Of a DNA stretch of 64,000 bases, positions 29,790-38,097 are shown one piece after another (positions within the stretch are counted from its first letter, which is position 1; each line of letters opens with the position of its first letter). The DNA lies in contig NZ_FNJU01000003.1 of the NCBI RefSeq assembly GCF_900104555.1, positions 186,001 to 250,000 of the forward strand, in the 5' to 3' direction. The stretch comes from Litchfieldia salsa (GTDB taxonomy: Bacteria > Bacillota > Bacilli > Bacillales > Bacillaceae_L). The notes under the pieces are model-generated. The model did no database searches. It saw only the letters and a list, made by a program, of their open reading frames with translations, and was not told the DNA's origin. Made by a program: the position numbers and the translations under genes.

Positions 29790-30099
29790 ATGTCTGATTC
29801 TATAGAAGAAATATCACCTGAGGAAGTTAATGAACTAGTAGCAGGGGAAGGCTGAGAGTATCATTGATGTTCGCGAACATAATGAGGTTGAAGGAGGTCG
29901 TATCCCGGGTGCTCGTCATATACCATTAGGGGAGATATTGCAACGAACTAATGAGATTGAAAAAGAGAAGGAGCATATTATCGTTTGTCGATCAGGTAAT
30001 CGTAGTGGGCTCGCTAGTGAATGGTTACAAGATCGTGGATTTAAAATAAAGAATATGGCAGGCGGAATGACTGAATGGAAAGGTGATTTTGACTCTTAA
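29790..30099 (+). pseudogene. Single-domain rhodanese, frameshifted
   Basis: Rhodanese-like sulfurtransferase of about 103 residues, related to YqhL/GlpE-type proteins. It starts MSDSIEEISPEEVNELVAG, then an extra base in a G4 run at about 29848 shifts the frame. The remainder reads SIIDVREHNEVEGGRIPGAR and IIVCRSGNRSGLASEWLQDR, whose loop CRSGNRS holds the catalytic persulfide-forming cysteine. It is the first gene of the sulfur cluster and stands directly before the first yrkH-like gene. No CstR-type operator was found upstream. Confidence 0.85.
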
Positions 30100-30129
30100 T
30101 AATCCTATTTAAAAAAGGAGTACAGATAT

Positions 30130-31254
30130 ATGAGTATTAAGATGATTAGTGTTAAGGATGTAGTAAAAAAAATTCTACAAGACGAACGATTATACATCCT
30201 CGATGTACGACCCAAGGAAAGTTTTGATGATTGGAAAGTAGAGGGGAAGAGCGTTGAAGTTATAAACTCACCTTCCAATGAGTTGTTGGGAAAAATTGAT
30301 ACTGTTATGGAAAAAGTACCGAAAGGTGAAAATTTATATGTTATTTGTGCAAAGGGTAAATCCTCTTTGAAGGCAGTGGAGAAAATTGTTCAAGAAGGAT
30401 ATAACAATATTTATTCCATAGATGGTGGTATGAGGGCATGGAGTGAACATTTAGAGCCCATTAAAGTAGGGGATTTAAAAAATGGTGGAGTCCTATATCA
30501 ATTTGTACGGATTGGGAAGGGATGTCTTTCATATTTTATTATTTCTAATGGCAAGGGTGCGATAATTGATACAAATCGAATGCTAGAACCTTATGAAGAA
30601 TTTCTAACGAATCATTCTATAGAATTAACACATGTTTTTGATACCCACCTTCACGCTGATCATATTTCAGGAGGAAGACGGATAGCAGAAAAATTAGGGG
30701 CAACTTATTATCTCCCTCCAAAAGATGCAGGTGAGGTAACATTTCAACATCAACCTATTGAAGATAGCAATGAAATGATAGTTGGTCACTCAACAATCAA
30801 AGCAATTTATTCTCCAGGACATACAATAGGGAGTACGTCCTTTATTGTCGATGATCAATATTTAATGACAGGAGATATTTTATTTGTAGATTCTATTGGA
30901 AGACCTGATCTTGCAGGGAAGGCAGAAGATTGGGTAGGGGATTTGAGGAATACGCTTTATAAACGTTATAAAGAACTTGCAGATGATTTGCTTGTTCTTC
31001 CGGCTCATTATATGGGGATAAAAGAAATGAATGATGATGGTAGTGTATTTGAAAAACTAGGTGTTCTTTATAAAGAAAACCATGGGTTAAATATTCATGA
31101 TGAAACAGAATTTAGAAAAGCAGTAACGGATAATTTACCACCACAACCAAACTCTTATGAAGAAATACGGCTACTTAATATGGGGAAATTAAACCGTCAA
31201 GAAGAGGAACAGAGTGAGATGGAAATAGGACCAAATCGCTGTGCAATACGCTAG
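30130..31254 (+). CDS. yrkH: Rhodanese-metallo-beta-lactamase fusion (YrkH type), copy 1
   Basis: 374 residues. The N-terminal rhodanese domain (about 1-110) has its active cysteine in VICAKGKSS. The C-terminal metallo-beta-lactamase fold (about 125-330) has the metal motif [11 protein letters not shown], plus [11 protein letters not shown] and [15 protein letters not shown], matching ETHE1-like persulfide dioxygenases. By family, it should transfer sulfane sulfur and oxidise glutathione- or bacillithiol-persulfide to sulfite. The order rhodanese-first is the reverse of staphylococcal CstB. It is about as similar to the copy at 36574 as expected for an old duplication (shared tail [10 protein letters not shown]). 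Confidence 0.9.
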   Translation: MSIKMISVKDVVKKILQDERLYILDVRPKESFDDWKVEGKSVEVINSPSNELLGKIDTVMEKVPKGENLYVICAKGKSSLKAVEKIVQEGYNNIYSIDGGMRAWSEHLEPIKVGDLKNGGVLYQFVRIGKGCLSYFIISNGKGAIIDTNRMLEPYEEFLTNHSIELTHVFDTHLHADHISGGRRIAEKLGATYYLPPKDAGEVTFQHQPIEDSNEMIVGHSTIKAIYSPGHTIGSTSFIVDDQYLMTGDILFVDSIGRPDLAGKAEDWVGDLRNTLYKRYKELADDLLVLPAHYMGIKEMNDDGSVFEKLGVLYKENHGLNIHDETEFRKAVTDNLPPQPNSYEEIRLLNMGKLNRQEEEQSEMEIGPNRCAIR

Positions 31255-31294
31255 AGGGAGTGATTTTATACAAAATAAATTGGAGTATAGATGA

Positions 31295-32070
31295 ATGGAT
31301 ATTCAATTGATCATTACACTTTTTCTAATAGGGTTTATAGGTTCATTCATATCTGGCGTTGCAGGTATTGGAGGATCAATATCAATTATCCAATGTTACT
31401 GTATTTCCCACCAATTTTAGGTACTGGTATATTCAGTGCCCATGAAGTAACAGGTATAACAGGAGTGCAAGTATTATTTGCCACCATTGGTGGTGTTTTA
31501 GCCTATCGGAAAAGTGGATACTTACATGTACCTTTAATTATATTTATGGGTTTTAGTGTACTAATCGGCAGTTTAATTGGTGGCTTTGGATCAAGAATGA
31601 TGGAAGAAGAAACAATCAATATCATATATGGAATCTTAGCATTCATTGCAGTTGTTTTGATGTTTATTCCAACTAAAGGTATAGAGGGTAAGGTAGAAGA
31701 AATTCATTTTAACAAGTGGTTAGCATCTTCTTTGGCTTTTATTGTAGGCATTGGAGCAGGAATTGTGGGGGCTGGCGGAGCATTTCTTCTTGTTCCAATC
31801 ATGTTGGTTATATTAAAGATACCAACACGTATAACAATTGCATCTTCATTGGCAATAACACTTATTTCATCAATTGGAGCAACGGTAGGGAAGGTAGCCA
31901 CGGGGCAAGTTCATTTTTTTCCTGCTTCTATCATGGTAATCTCTAGTCTAATTGCTGCGCCACTTGGTGCGCAGGTAGGTAAAAAAGTAAATGCCAAAGT
32001 CCTGAAATGGATTTTGGCATTACTGATTGGTGGTACTTCAATAAAGATTTGGTCAGATATTCTCTTTTAA
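31295..32070 (+). pseudogene. yrkJ: TauE/SafE-family sulfite/organosulfonate exporter, frameshifted
   Basis: Eight-helix TauE/SafE permease closely similar to the intact gene at 38098. It starts at ATG 31295 ([20 protein letters not shown]) and reads [11 protein letters not shown] one-base loss near 31383-31390 then shifts the frame, and the rest continues [18 protein letters not shown] to the natural end. In a sulfur cluster such permeases are thought to export sulfite or thiosulfate made from persulfides. The frame track beginning at 31291 gives a meaningless N-terminus. As read, this copy is inactive. Confidence 0.85.
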
Positions 32071-32243
32071 GAAACTTTATTGGTTTCAATATATGTTTCT
32101 AATGATGGATGAAACTCTTTTTGATAATGACCTTCAGAGCAGTATTTTATAACAAATGCACTTAGTATGCTTGAATGCTTTGTTTCTAAAGTTTTGTTAC
32201 ATTTTGGACATTTTTCATTTATAAAGAGTTTAAGTAAATTCAT
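32067..32243 (-). CDS. Small cysteine-rich (zinc-ribbon-like) protein
   Basis: A 58-residue protein, too short for most gene tables, supported by AGGGAGTG six bases before the ATG. It reads [19 protein letters not shown], then a second half with [11 protein letters not shown]. The CPKC pair with the later C and H could bind zinc. It is convergent with and overlaps the end of the TauE-like gene by three or four bases. Function unknown. Its place in the sulfur cluster suggests a redox or metal role, which is inference only. Confidence 0.65.
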   Translation of the reverse strand: MNLLKLFINEKCPKCNKTLETKHSSILSAFVIKYCSEGHYQKEFHPSLETYIETNKVS

Positions 32244-32353
32244 TTTATCACTCCCTAGATAATCTCGTTAAAACCTATTAGATTAGTATGGATTATAACA
32301 TGGATGCACTTATCTTTGTATATATTGTTTTGTAATAATTTTGGAAAGGTGTG

Positions 32354-32925
32354 ATGGATTTGGCAGGACACCGGTGTAACCCCGTTAAAGCAGATAAGTT
32401 ATTAGATCCAGAGCGATTACAACATGTTTCACCAGAACAAGTTATAAAAGAATTAAACATTAACAAGGAAAATGTTATTGCTGATTTAGGGGCAGGTAAT
32501 GGATTTTTTACGCTTCCATTAGCAAGGGAAACGAATCAGAATGTTTATGCCGTTGATATTGAGGAAAAAATGCTAAATCTTTTAAAAGAGAATGCACTTT
32601 CGGAAGATATCAATAATATTCACTATACACTTAGTAACCTAGAGGATATACATTTGAATGATGATCTCGTAGATAAGGTCCTTGTAGCTTTTGTAGTACA
32701 TGAAATTCCGAATCTAAAGAAAGCATTGAGTGAATTTAAAGAATATTAAAGCAAAACGGAACCCTACTTATTCTTGAATGGGAGGCCATTGAAATGGAAA
32801 TAGGACCACCATTACATGAAAGGATTCCTTCAGAAAAAATGAAAGAAATACTAAATGAAAATAACTTATCATCGTCAATCATTAAGTTCAGTGAGGCCGT
32901 TTATGGTGCAATTATCAATATATAA
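32354..32925 (+). pseudogene. Class I methyltransferase, frameshifted
   Basis: A UbiE-like methyltransferase. From ATG 32354 (GGAAAGGTG upstream) it reads DKLLDPERLQHVSPEQVIKE, motif I NVIADLGAGNGFFTLPLA, then VYAVDIEEKMLNLL and VLVAFVVHEIPNLKKAL. A one-base loss near 32738-32745 gives a stop. The other frame continues ILKQNGTLLILEWEAIEME and GPPLHERIPSEKMKEIL to 32925. Relatives of about 190 residues occur widely, often near sulfur or arsenic genes. The shortened product keeps the SAM site but lacks the last 60 residues. Confidence 0.82.
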
Positions 32926-32937
32926 GGAGGGACTGTA

Positions 32938-33327
32938 ATGCAATTTGAATACACCGTTGAAACAAAAGACGATATCAAAACTGCGATATCTTCATTAGAG
33001 GATACACTAAAGGAAGAGAAGTTTGGTGTCCTATGGGAGTTTGATATTAAAGGTAAGTTACAAGAAAAGGGTTTAGACTTTAACCAGGAATACAAGGTCT
33101 TAGAAGTCTGTAACCCTCATGAAGCCCAGCGGATACTTAGTGAAAATCAAATGGTCGGTTATTTTCTTCCTTGTAAAATCGTTGTTTATGATGATCAAGG
33201 TAAAACAAAAATAGGGATGCCAAGACCTACGGCTTTAGTAAGTATGGTGGATGATCCAAAGATAAAGGAACTTGCTGAAGATATTGAACAACGTCTTATT
33301 GATTGCATCAACAAAAGTATAGTATGA
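32938..33327 (+). CDS. DUF302 family protein
   Basis: 129 residues. It begins FEYTVETKDDIKTAISSLED TL and has the typical FGVLWEFDIKGKLQEKGLD and VCNPHEAQRILSENQMVGYF LPCKI pattern of the DUF302 fold, a small alpha/beta domain of unknown function often found next to sulfur and thiol-stress genes. AAGGAGGG lies eight bases before the ATG. It is 12 bases after the methyltransferase relic, so the two were cotranscribed. An interesting detail is the conserved cysteine in EVCNPHEA, shared by many members. Confidence 0.85.
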   Translation: MQFEYTVETKDDIKTAISSLEDTLKEEKFGVLWEFDIKGKLQEKGLDFNQEYKVLEVCNPHEAQRILSENQMVGYFLPCKIVVYDDQGKTKIGMPRPTALVSMVDDPKIKELAEDIEQRLIDCINKSIV

Positions 33328-33334
33328 AAAGAGA

Positions 33335-33367
33335 AGAAGGAGATGTAAACAGTTTATGTCTCCTTCT
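33335..33367 (+). terminator. Hairpin after the DUF302 gene
   Basis: AGAAGGAGA and TCTCCTTCT pair perfectly across a 15-base loop directly after the stop. No long T-run follows, and the next promoter begins right after it. Confidence 0.6.
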
Positions 33368-33368
33368 G

Positions 33369-33397
33369 TTGACAATATACTATAGGGGGTATAAAAT
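33369..33397 (+). promoter_or_regulatory. Promoter with CstR-type operator (site 1)
   Basis: TTGACA, 17 bases, TAAAAT. The palindrome ATACTATAGGGGGTAT (33377-33392) fills the spacer. It is identical to the site before yrkH at 36553. Confidence 0.75.
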
Positions 33398-33441
33398 ATG
33401 GGTTATTAGTTGCTCCTGGGTACTAAGGAGAGTGAAAGATA

Positions 33442-33826
33442 TTGCTAGATTTTGTTTTTATTTTATTATGTATGCCTATCTTAGTAGGCATTTATAAAAG
33501 ATATGTTCCTGTTCTATGTATGTCCTATTTTGAAAAAAATGATATAAATAAGGAAAGTGAAAAGGTTGTATTAGATATTAGGACGTTATAAACACCAAAT
33601 AAAAGAAGTAATTAACATTCCAGTGGCTTATATGAATAGATTTCACAAGGAAATACCTTATCAAGCAGTACACCTAATATGTTCATTGGAAAAAAAACGT
33701 CGGAACCCGAATATTACAAAAAAAGGGTTTAAAGTAGTCAGTTACTCGCTATCTTCTCAAGAAGCATGTTATGAGAGTTACAAGTCAAAGCGAAAAGGTA
33801 TAGAGAATTTATGTGTGAGTGACTAG
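33442..33826 (+). pseudogene. Membrane-anchored rhodanese-like protein, decayed
   Basis: From a TTG behind AAGGAGAG the frame reads LLDFVFILLCMPILVGIYKR (one membrane anchor), YVPVLCMSYFEKND and VVLDIR, the rhodanese start. A one-base shift near 33580 leads to EVINIPVAYMNRFHKEIPYQ and GFKVVSYSLSSQE. The usual active-site loop is not intact: where relatives have a conserved segment, the sequence is altered to ICSLEKKRRN. The gene therefore looks truly degenerate, and it stands behind its own CstR-controlled promoter. Confidence 0.65.
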
Positions 33827-33847
33827 AAAAAAATAATCTAAACTGAG

Positions 33848-33876
33848 TTGACAATATACCCACCAGGGTATATAAT
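33848..33876 (+). promoter_or_regulatory. Promoter and CstR-type operator (site 2) of cstR
   Basis: A consensus sigma-A promoter: TTGACA (33848), 17-base spacer, TATAAT (33871). The palindrome ATACCCACCAGGGTAT (33856-33871) occupies the spacer, so a bound CstR would block RNA polymerase and repress its own gene. Confidence 0.85.
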
Positions 33877-33956
33877 CGGTTTATCGAATCACAAAAACCT
33901 GAGTTCATTATTTTACTTGAGTCAGGAAATCTTTTATTTTATATGGAGGTGCTACT

Positions 33957-34217
33957 ATGGAATATGATGTTCAGACAAAGAATCGTTTAAAACGTATTGA
34001 AGGTCAAATCAGAGGCATTTTGAGAATGATGGAAGAGGGCAAAGATTGCAAGGACATCATTACCCAATTGTCTGCTAGTAGAACAGCGATTGATCGTACA
34101 ATTGGTGTTTTAGTGAGTACCAATTTAATAGAATGTGTTAGGAAAGCAGAAGAAAATGGGGAAAGCAGCGATGAATTAGTAAAAGAGGCTGTTAACATGC
34201 TTGTAAAGAGCAGATAA
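33957..34217 (+). CDS. cstR: CstR-type persulfide-sensing repressor (CsoR family)
   Basis: 86 residues, all-helical CsoR/DUF156 fold. Two cysteines are in the sensor positions: GKDCKDIITQLSASRTAIDR (about 30) and STNLIECVRKA (about 59). The histidine that completes the copper site in CsoR is missing, which is the hallmark of CstR, where persulfide links the two cysteines and releases DNA. The sequence closely resembles Staphylococcus CstR, and its B. subtilis counterpart would be YrkD. GGAGGTG precedes the ATG, and six operator-like palindromes lie in the cluster. It should repress the whole sulfur cluster until sulfide or persulfide appears. Confidence 0.9.
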   Translation: MEYDVQTKNRLKRIEGQIRGILRMMEEGKDCKDIITQLSASRTAIDRTIGVLVSTNLIECVRKAEENGESSDELVKEAVNMLVKSR

Positions 34218-34224
34218 TAAAGGG

Positions 34225-34269
34225 TTGACATCCTTTTTTATTTAGAATAATATATACCCATACGGGTAT
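34225..34269 (+). promoter_or_regulatory. Promoter and CstR-type operator (site 3)
   Basis: TTGACA (34225), 17 bases, TAATAT. The perfect palindrome ATACCCATACGGGTAT (34254-34269) begins at the -10 and covers the start of transcription of the tusA-yrkE group. Confidence 0.8.
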
Positions 34270-34307
34270 AAGTAATTTTTGAAGACGAAGATTTGAGGAG
34301 GATATAA

Positions 34308-34535
34308 ATGAAAGTGGAAAAAGTATTAGACGCGAAAAATTTAGCATGCCCAATGCCGATTGTTAAAACAAAGAAGGCCATAAATGAAATTGAAACAGGT
34401 CAAGTCCTAGAAGTTCATACAACAGATAAAGGTGCTAAGAGTGACTTAACTGCTTGGGCAAAATCAACTGGACATGAATTACTTGAATATAAAGAAGAGA
34501 ACGATGTATTTATATTCCAAATTAAGAAAGGTTAA
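34308..34535 (+). CDS. TusA-family sulfur carrier, copy 1
   Basis: 75 residues with the SirA/TusA fold. The motif LACPMPIVKTKKAI holds the single conserved cysteine (in CPxP) that carries a persulfide sulfur between sulfurtransferases. It is nearly identical to the copies at 37814 and at the N-terminus of the fusion at 35827, so this cluster encodes three TusA domains. AGGAGG lies seven bases before the ATG. It probably receives sulfur from rhodaneses and passes it to DsrE or to the persulfide dioxygenase. Confidence 0.9.
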   Translation: MKVEKVLDAKNLACPMPIVKTKKAINEIETGQVLEVHTTDKGAKSDLTAWAKSTGHELLEYKEENDVFIFQIKKG

Positions 34536-34554
34536 AAAAATTTTACAAACAAAC

Positions 34555-34570
34555 ATACCCTGTATGGTAT
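34555..34570 (+). promoter_or_regulatory. CstR-type operator (site 4)
   Basis: ATACCCTGTATGGTAT lies just before the yrkE ribosome binding site, followed by AAAATGAGGAGG. It implies an additional regulated start between tusA and yrkE. Confidence 0.7.
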
Positions 34571-34589
34571 AAAATGAGGAGGAATTAGA

Positions 34590-35069
34590 ATGTCAGAGAA
34601 AAAGAAAACAACGATTGTTCTATTTAGCGGAGATTATGATAAAGCAATGGCAGCCTATATTATTGCAAATGGAGCGGCTGCTTACGATCATGAGGTAACT
34701 ATTTTTCATACATTTTGGGGATTAAACACTCTTAGAAAAGACGCACAAGTACCAGTGAAGAAAGGATTCCTAGAAAAAATGTTCGGCAAAATGATGCCTC
34801 GCGGTGCTGATAATATGGGCCTTTCTAACATGAACTTTGCTGGAATGGGACCTAAAATGATTAAGCATGTGATGAAAAAGCATAATGCTATGCCACTTCC
34901 ACAACTTATAGAAATGGCACAAGAACAAGATGTGAAGTTAATTGCATGTACAATGACAATGGATCTTCTTGGATTGCAAAAAGAAGAGTTAATTGATGGG
35001 CTTGATTACGCCGGAGTTGCTGCATACATTGGTGATGCAGAAGAAGGAAATGTAAACTTATTTATCTAG
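34590..35069 (+). CDS. yrkE: DsrE/DsrF/DrsH-like sulfur-transfer protein (YrkE)
   Basis: 159 residues. A DsrE-fold protein starting TTIVLFSGDYDKAMAAYIIA, with the long insert TFWGLNTLRKDAQVPVKKGF and a late cysteine in KLIACTMTMDLLGLQKEEL (about 127). This cysteine is the likely persulfide carrier. The B. subtilis counterpart is YrkE. DsrE-type proteins pass sulfane sulfur with TusA and rhodaneses. It is probably a soluble or membrane-surface oligomer. GAGGAGG precedes the ATG. Confidence 0.9.
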   Translation: MSEKKKTTIVLFSGDYDKAMAAYIIANGAAAYDHEVTIFHTFWGLNTLRKDAQVPVKKGFLEKMFGKMMPRGADNMGLSNMNFAGMGPKMIKHVMKKHNAMPLPQLIEMAQEQDVKLIACTMTMDLLGLQKEELIDGLDYAGVAAYIGDAEEGNVNLFI

Positions 35070-35101
35070 TAGCCTAATAGAAGAGAACAGGAGGTCATTC
35101 C

Positions 35102-35467
35102 TTGAATGTTTTTGTTGATACGATAATTTTTTCTCTCGTTATACTTTTTATTGCCCTACGTTTAATACCTGTGAAGGGGGTAAAACAGGTCAATACAACT
35201 CAACTAAAGGGTTTATTGAAAGAGAAGGGGTTTCAATTTGTTGATGTGCGTACACAAGGTGAATTTGGTCAATACCATATTCCCGGCTTTAAAAATATCC
35301 CGTTACATCAACTTTCACAAAAAGCAAACACTTTGAAAAAGGATAAAGAAGTAGTCGTTATTTGCCAAAGTGGAATGAGAAGTAAGAAAGCAAGTAAAGT
35401 ATTAAAAAAACAAGGGTTTAAACAAATAACAAATGTAAAAGGTGGCGTAAGCACCTGGAAAGGCTAG
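35102..35467 (+). CDS. Membrane-anchored rhodanese
   Basis: 121 residues. One N-terminal membrane segment (about 5-22, FVDTIIFSLVILFIALRL) anchors a single rhodanese domain on the cytoplasmic side. The domain has FVDVRTQGEFGQYHIPGFKN and the active loop VICQSGMRSKKASK, whose cysteine forms the persulfide. The start is TTG 35102 with AGGAGGT upstream. It lies 13 bases before a second rhodanese gene, so both are translated from one message with yrkE and yrkF. Confidence 0.88.
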   Translation: MNVFVDTIIFSLVILFIALRLIPVKGVKQVNTTQLKGLLKEKGFQFVDVRTQGEFGQYHIPGFKNIPLHQLSQKANTLKKDKEVVVICQSGMRSKKASKVLKKQGFKQITNVKGGVSTWKG

Positions 35468-35479
35468 GAGGTTAATAGA

Positions 35480-35770
35480 ATGAGAGAATTCACAACAACA
35501 CAAGTTGAAAGTTTACTTGGTGAGGAATTGAATTTAATTGATGTTCGTGAAGTTGAAGAGGTAGCACAAGGAAAAATCCCTGGTGCAATCAACATTCCAC
35601 TAGGCTTATTGGAATTTCGTATGCAGGAACTAGATAAAGCAAAAGAATATATTATGGTGTGTCGTTCAGGTGGAAGAAGTGCACAAGCATTAAAATTTCT
35701 CGAAAGCCACGGTTTCAATGTGATTAACATGACTGGTGGAATGCTTGCATGGGAAGGGCCAATCGAATAA
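35480..35770 (+). CDS. Single-domain rhodanese
   Basis: 96 residues, a soluble GlpE-like rhodanese. NLIDVREVEEVAQGKIPGAI is the substrate-side loop, and MVCRSGGRSAQALKFL holds the active cysteine (about 61) with the arginine-rich loop of a sulfur-transferring member. AGGAGG precedes the ATG by eight bases. It is the third of five rhodanese domains that remain readable in this cluster. Confidence 0.9.
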   Translation: MREFTTTQVESLLGEELNLIDVREVEEVAQGKIPGAINIPLGLLEFRMQELDKAKEYIMVCRSGGRSAQALKFLESHGFNVINMTGGMLAWEGPIE

Positions 35771-35788
35771 ATTTTTTTAGATGAATAT

Positions 35789-35804
35789 ATACCCTGTTGG
35801 GTAA
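35789..35804 (+). promoter_or_regulatory. CstR-type operator (site 5)
   Basis: ATACCCTGTTGGGTAA stands 22 bases before the yrkF start codon. One arm has a terminal A instead of T; otherwise it matches the other sites. Confidence 0.65.
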
Positions 35805-35826
35805 TTAAAATTGGAGGTTGTATCAC

Positions 35827-36402
35827 ATGGAAATGATAAAAACAGATGTTATCTTAGACGCGAAAAATTTAGCATGCCCAATGCCGATTGTAAAGACGAA
35901 GAAGGCCATGAATAACCTAGAGGCTGGACAAGTCATAGAAGTTCAAGCAACGGACAAAGGATCAAAGGCAGATATTAAAGCATGGTCAGAAAGTTCAGGG
36001 CATCAATATTTAGGAACACTCGAAGAAGGTGATGTATTAAAGCATTATCTTCGTAAAGCAAGTGGAGAAGAAAAGTTAGAAAAGAAACATCCTTTTGTCG
36101 TTAGCAACGATGAGTTAGGACAAAAACTTTCAGCCAATGAAGATTTAATTGTGCTAGATGTAAGAGAAAATGCTGAATACGTATTTAGTCACATTCCAAA
36201 GGCAAAATCAATTCCTCTTGGTGAGATGGAGAATCGGTTAAACGAATTAAATTCTGAAACTCCAATTTATATCGTATGTAGAACTGGTAATCGTAGTGAT
36301 TTAGCAGCACAAAAACTAACGGAAAAAGGATTTAAACAAGTAATAAATGTTGTTCCAGGTATGAGCGAATGGGAAGGACAAACTGTAAAAGCAATAGATT
36401 AG
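35827..36402 (+). CDS. yrkF: TusA-rhodanese fusion (YrkF type)
   Basis: About 191 residues from ATG 35827, favoured by GGAGGT upstream. The N-terminal TusA domain (about 1-75) has the CPMPIV cysteine, and the C-terminal rhodanese (about 90-185) has LIVLDVRENAEYVFSHIPKA and the active loop IVCRTGNRSDLA. It is equivalent to B. subtilis YrkF and Staphylococcus CstA. In CstA both cysteines carry persulfide and pass sulfur between them, so one polypeptide can load and unload TusA. Adjacent operator site 5 implies persulfide induction. Confidence 0.9.
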   Translation: MEMIKTDVILDAKNLACPMPIVKTKKAMNNLEAGQVIEVQATDKGSKADIKAWSESSGHQYLGTLEEGDVLKHYLRKASGEEKLEKKHPFVVSNDELGQKLSANEDLIVLDVRENAEYVFSHIPKAKSIPLGEMENRLNELNSETPIYIVCRTGNRSDLAAQKLTEKGFKQVINVVPGMSEWEGQTVKAID

Positions 36403-36411
36403 TAGTTTACG

Positions 36412-36522
36412 ATGAAGATTATCGGATTAGAAAGAGATACTTTTATAGGTGGTATTGAGGTCGGTGGAGCCGCGACATTCCTTGAGTTTGCAAAAGGCGC
36501 TGATGTAACTTTAACATTTTAA
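36412..36522 (+). pseudogene. C-terminal remnant of a second DsrE-like gene
   Basis: A short frame of 36 residues, KIIGLERDTFIGGIEVGGAA and TFLEFAKGADVTLTF, closely resembles the final part of DsrE/DrsH-family proteins (the segment after the active cysteine). The first two-thirds are missing. It lies between yrkF and yrkH and is most simply a deletion remnant of a duplicate yrkE. Confidence 0.7.
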
Positions 36523-36552
36523 CGATTATCTTATATTTTTTTAACTTAAATA

Positions 36553-36568
36553 ATACTATAGGGGGTAT
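36553..36568 (+). promoter_or_regulatory. CstR-type operator (site 6) before yrkH
   Basis: ATACTATAGGGGGTAT, identical to site 1, ends six bases before the GTG start and overlaps the ribosome binding site (GGGGG). A bound repressor could block transcription initiation or elongation here. Confidence 0.7.
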
Positions 36569-36573
36569 TTAAG

Positions 36574-37701
36574 GTGAGTTTAAGAGAAATGACTTCAAAA
36601 GAGGTAACACAGAAGGTGATTAATCAAGAGATACTATTTATTTTAGATGTCAGAAATGAAGATGCTTTTAGTGATTGGAAAATTGAAGGAGCAAACTTTG
36701 ATTATTTAAATGTACCTTATTTCGATTTATTAGATGGCGTGGAGGGAATCTTAGATCAACTTCCATCAGACAAAGAAATTTTAGTTGTTTGTGCTAAAGA
36801 AGGTTCATCTGTCATGGTTGCTGACATGCTTTCTGAAGAGGGGTTAAATGTTGCCTATCTAAAAGGTGGTATGAAAGCATGGAGTGAGCACTTAGAGCCT
36901 GTTAAGGTAGGGGACTTAAAAGACGGTGGAGAGATTTATCAATTCGTTCGTATTGGAAAAGGTTGTTTATCTTATATGGTCGTTTCAAATGGTGAGGCTG
37001 CAATTATCGATGCAACAAGAATGACAAATGTTTATACTGAGTTTGCTGAAAAGGTTGGCGCAACGATTACACATGTATTTGATACACATTTACATGCAGA
37101 CCACATTTCAGGTGGTAGAGCAATAACCGAAAAAACAAATGCAACATACTGGTTACCACCAAAGGACGCAACAGAAGTTACATTTAAGTATCAACCGTTA
37201 GAAGGTGGTACGGATGTAACCATCGGTAACACCACGATCAATATTCATGCTTTATATTCTCCAGGTCATACGATTGGTTCTACGTCTTTTGTTGTCGATG
37301 AAAAGTTCTTACTTTCAGGTGATATTTTATTCATCGATTCTATCGGTAGACCAGACTTAGCAGGCATGGCAGAAGATTGGGTAGCCGATTTACGAGAAAG
37401 TCTTTACACACGTTACAGAGAATTATCTGAGGAACTTATTGTTCTTCCAGCCCACTTTATGATTATTGACGAATTAAATGAAGACGGTAGTGTTTCTGCA
37501 AAATTATGTACTTTGTTTGCACAAAACCATGGGTTAAATATTGAAGACGAAAACGAGTTTAGAAAATTAGTGACGGAAAATTTACCACCCCAACCAAATG
37601 CTTACCAAGAAATCCGTGAAACGAACATGGGGAAAATCAGTCCAGATGATGAAAAACAACGTGAGATGGAAATTGGTCCAAACCGTTGTGCTGTTCGATA
37701 A
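36574..37701 (+). CDS. yrkH: Rhodanese-metallo-beta-lactamase fusion (YrkH type), copy 2
   Basis: 375 residues from GTG 36574. Domain order is as in copy 1: rhodanese (about 1-110, active cysteine in VVCAKEGSS), then the ETHE1-like metallo-beta-lactamase with [14 protein letters not shown] and [14 protein letters not shown]. It ends [12 protein letters not shown]. The paralogues differ in the linker and near the rhodanese loop (CAKGKS against CAKEGS). It would oxidise thiol persulfides to sulfite using iron and O2, giving the exporter YrkJ its substrate. Operator site 6 directly precedes it. Confidence 0.9.
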   Translation: MSLREMTSKEVTQKVINQEILFILDVRNEDAFSDWKIEGANFDYLNVPYFDLLDGVEGILDQLPSDKEILVVCAKEGSSVMVADMLSEEGLNVAYLKGGMKAWSEHLEPVKVGDLKDGGEIYQFVRIGKGCLSYMVVSNGEAAIIDATRMTNVYTEFAEKVGATITHVFDTHLHADHISGGRAITEKTNATYWLPPKDATEVTFKYQPLEGGTDVTIGNTTINIHALYSPGHTIGSTSFVVDEKFLLSGDILFIDSIGRPDLAGMAEDWVADLRESLYTRYRELSEELIVLPAHFMIIDELNEDGSVSAKLCTLFAQNHGLNIEDENEFRKLVTENLPPQPNAYQEIRETNMGKISPDDEKQREMEIGPNRCAVR

Positions 37702-37813
37702 AAAGAAATTTCCGAAAGTAAGGGTATAGTTGGACTTTTATTATCTCTATTACCTTAACTTATATAGTTTTTGAGAGTGAAAATAAACTAAATTTATTAG
37801 GAGGAATATTAGG

Positions 37814-38041
37814 ATGAACGTAACAAAAGTATTAGACGCAAAAAATCTAGCATGTCCAATGCCAATTGTAAAAACTAAAAAAGCAATCAATGAATTAGAA
37901 GCAGGGGAAGTTTTAGAAATTCATGCAACAGATAAAGGGGCAAAAAGTGATCTTTCAGCATGGGCAAAGTCAGGTGGTCATGAGTTACTAAAAGATTCAG
38001 AAGATGATGGTGTACTCAAGTTCTGGATTAAAAAAGGCTAA
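37814..38041 (+). CDS. yrkI: TusA-family sulfur carrier, copy 2 (YrkI)
   Basis: 75 residues with the same CPMPIVKTKKAI core as the copy at 34308 and an almost identical first half. It is the YrkI equivalent between YrkH and YrkJ, as in B. subtilis. It carries a persulfide on the CPxP cysteine. AGGAGG is eight bases before the ATG. A short hairpin follows, then yrkJ. Confidence 0.9.
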   Translation: MNVTKVLDAKNLACPMPIVKTKKAINELEAGEVLEIHATDKGAKSDLSAWAKSGGHELLKDSEDDGVLKFWIKKG

Positions 38042-38049
38042 AAAATAAT

Positions 38050-38077
38050 GAAGGGGACCAATACGGTTCCCTTTTAT
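38050..38077 (+). other. Intercistronic hairpin between yrkI and yrkJ
   Basis: AGGGGACC and GGTTCCCT pair across five bases, followed by TTTTATAG. It could partly terminate and set the lower expression of the permease. Confidence 0.5.
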
Positions 38078-38097
38078 AGTATAGGAGGTAAAACGAA

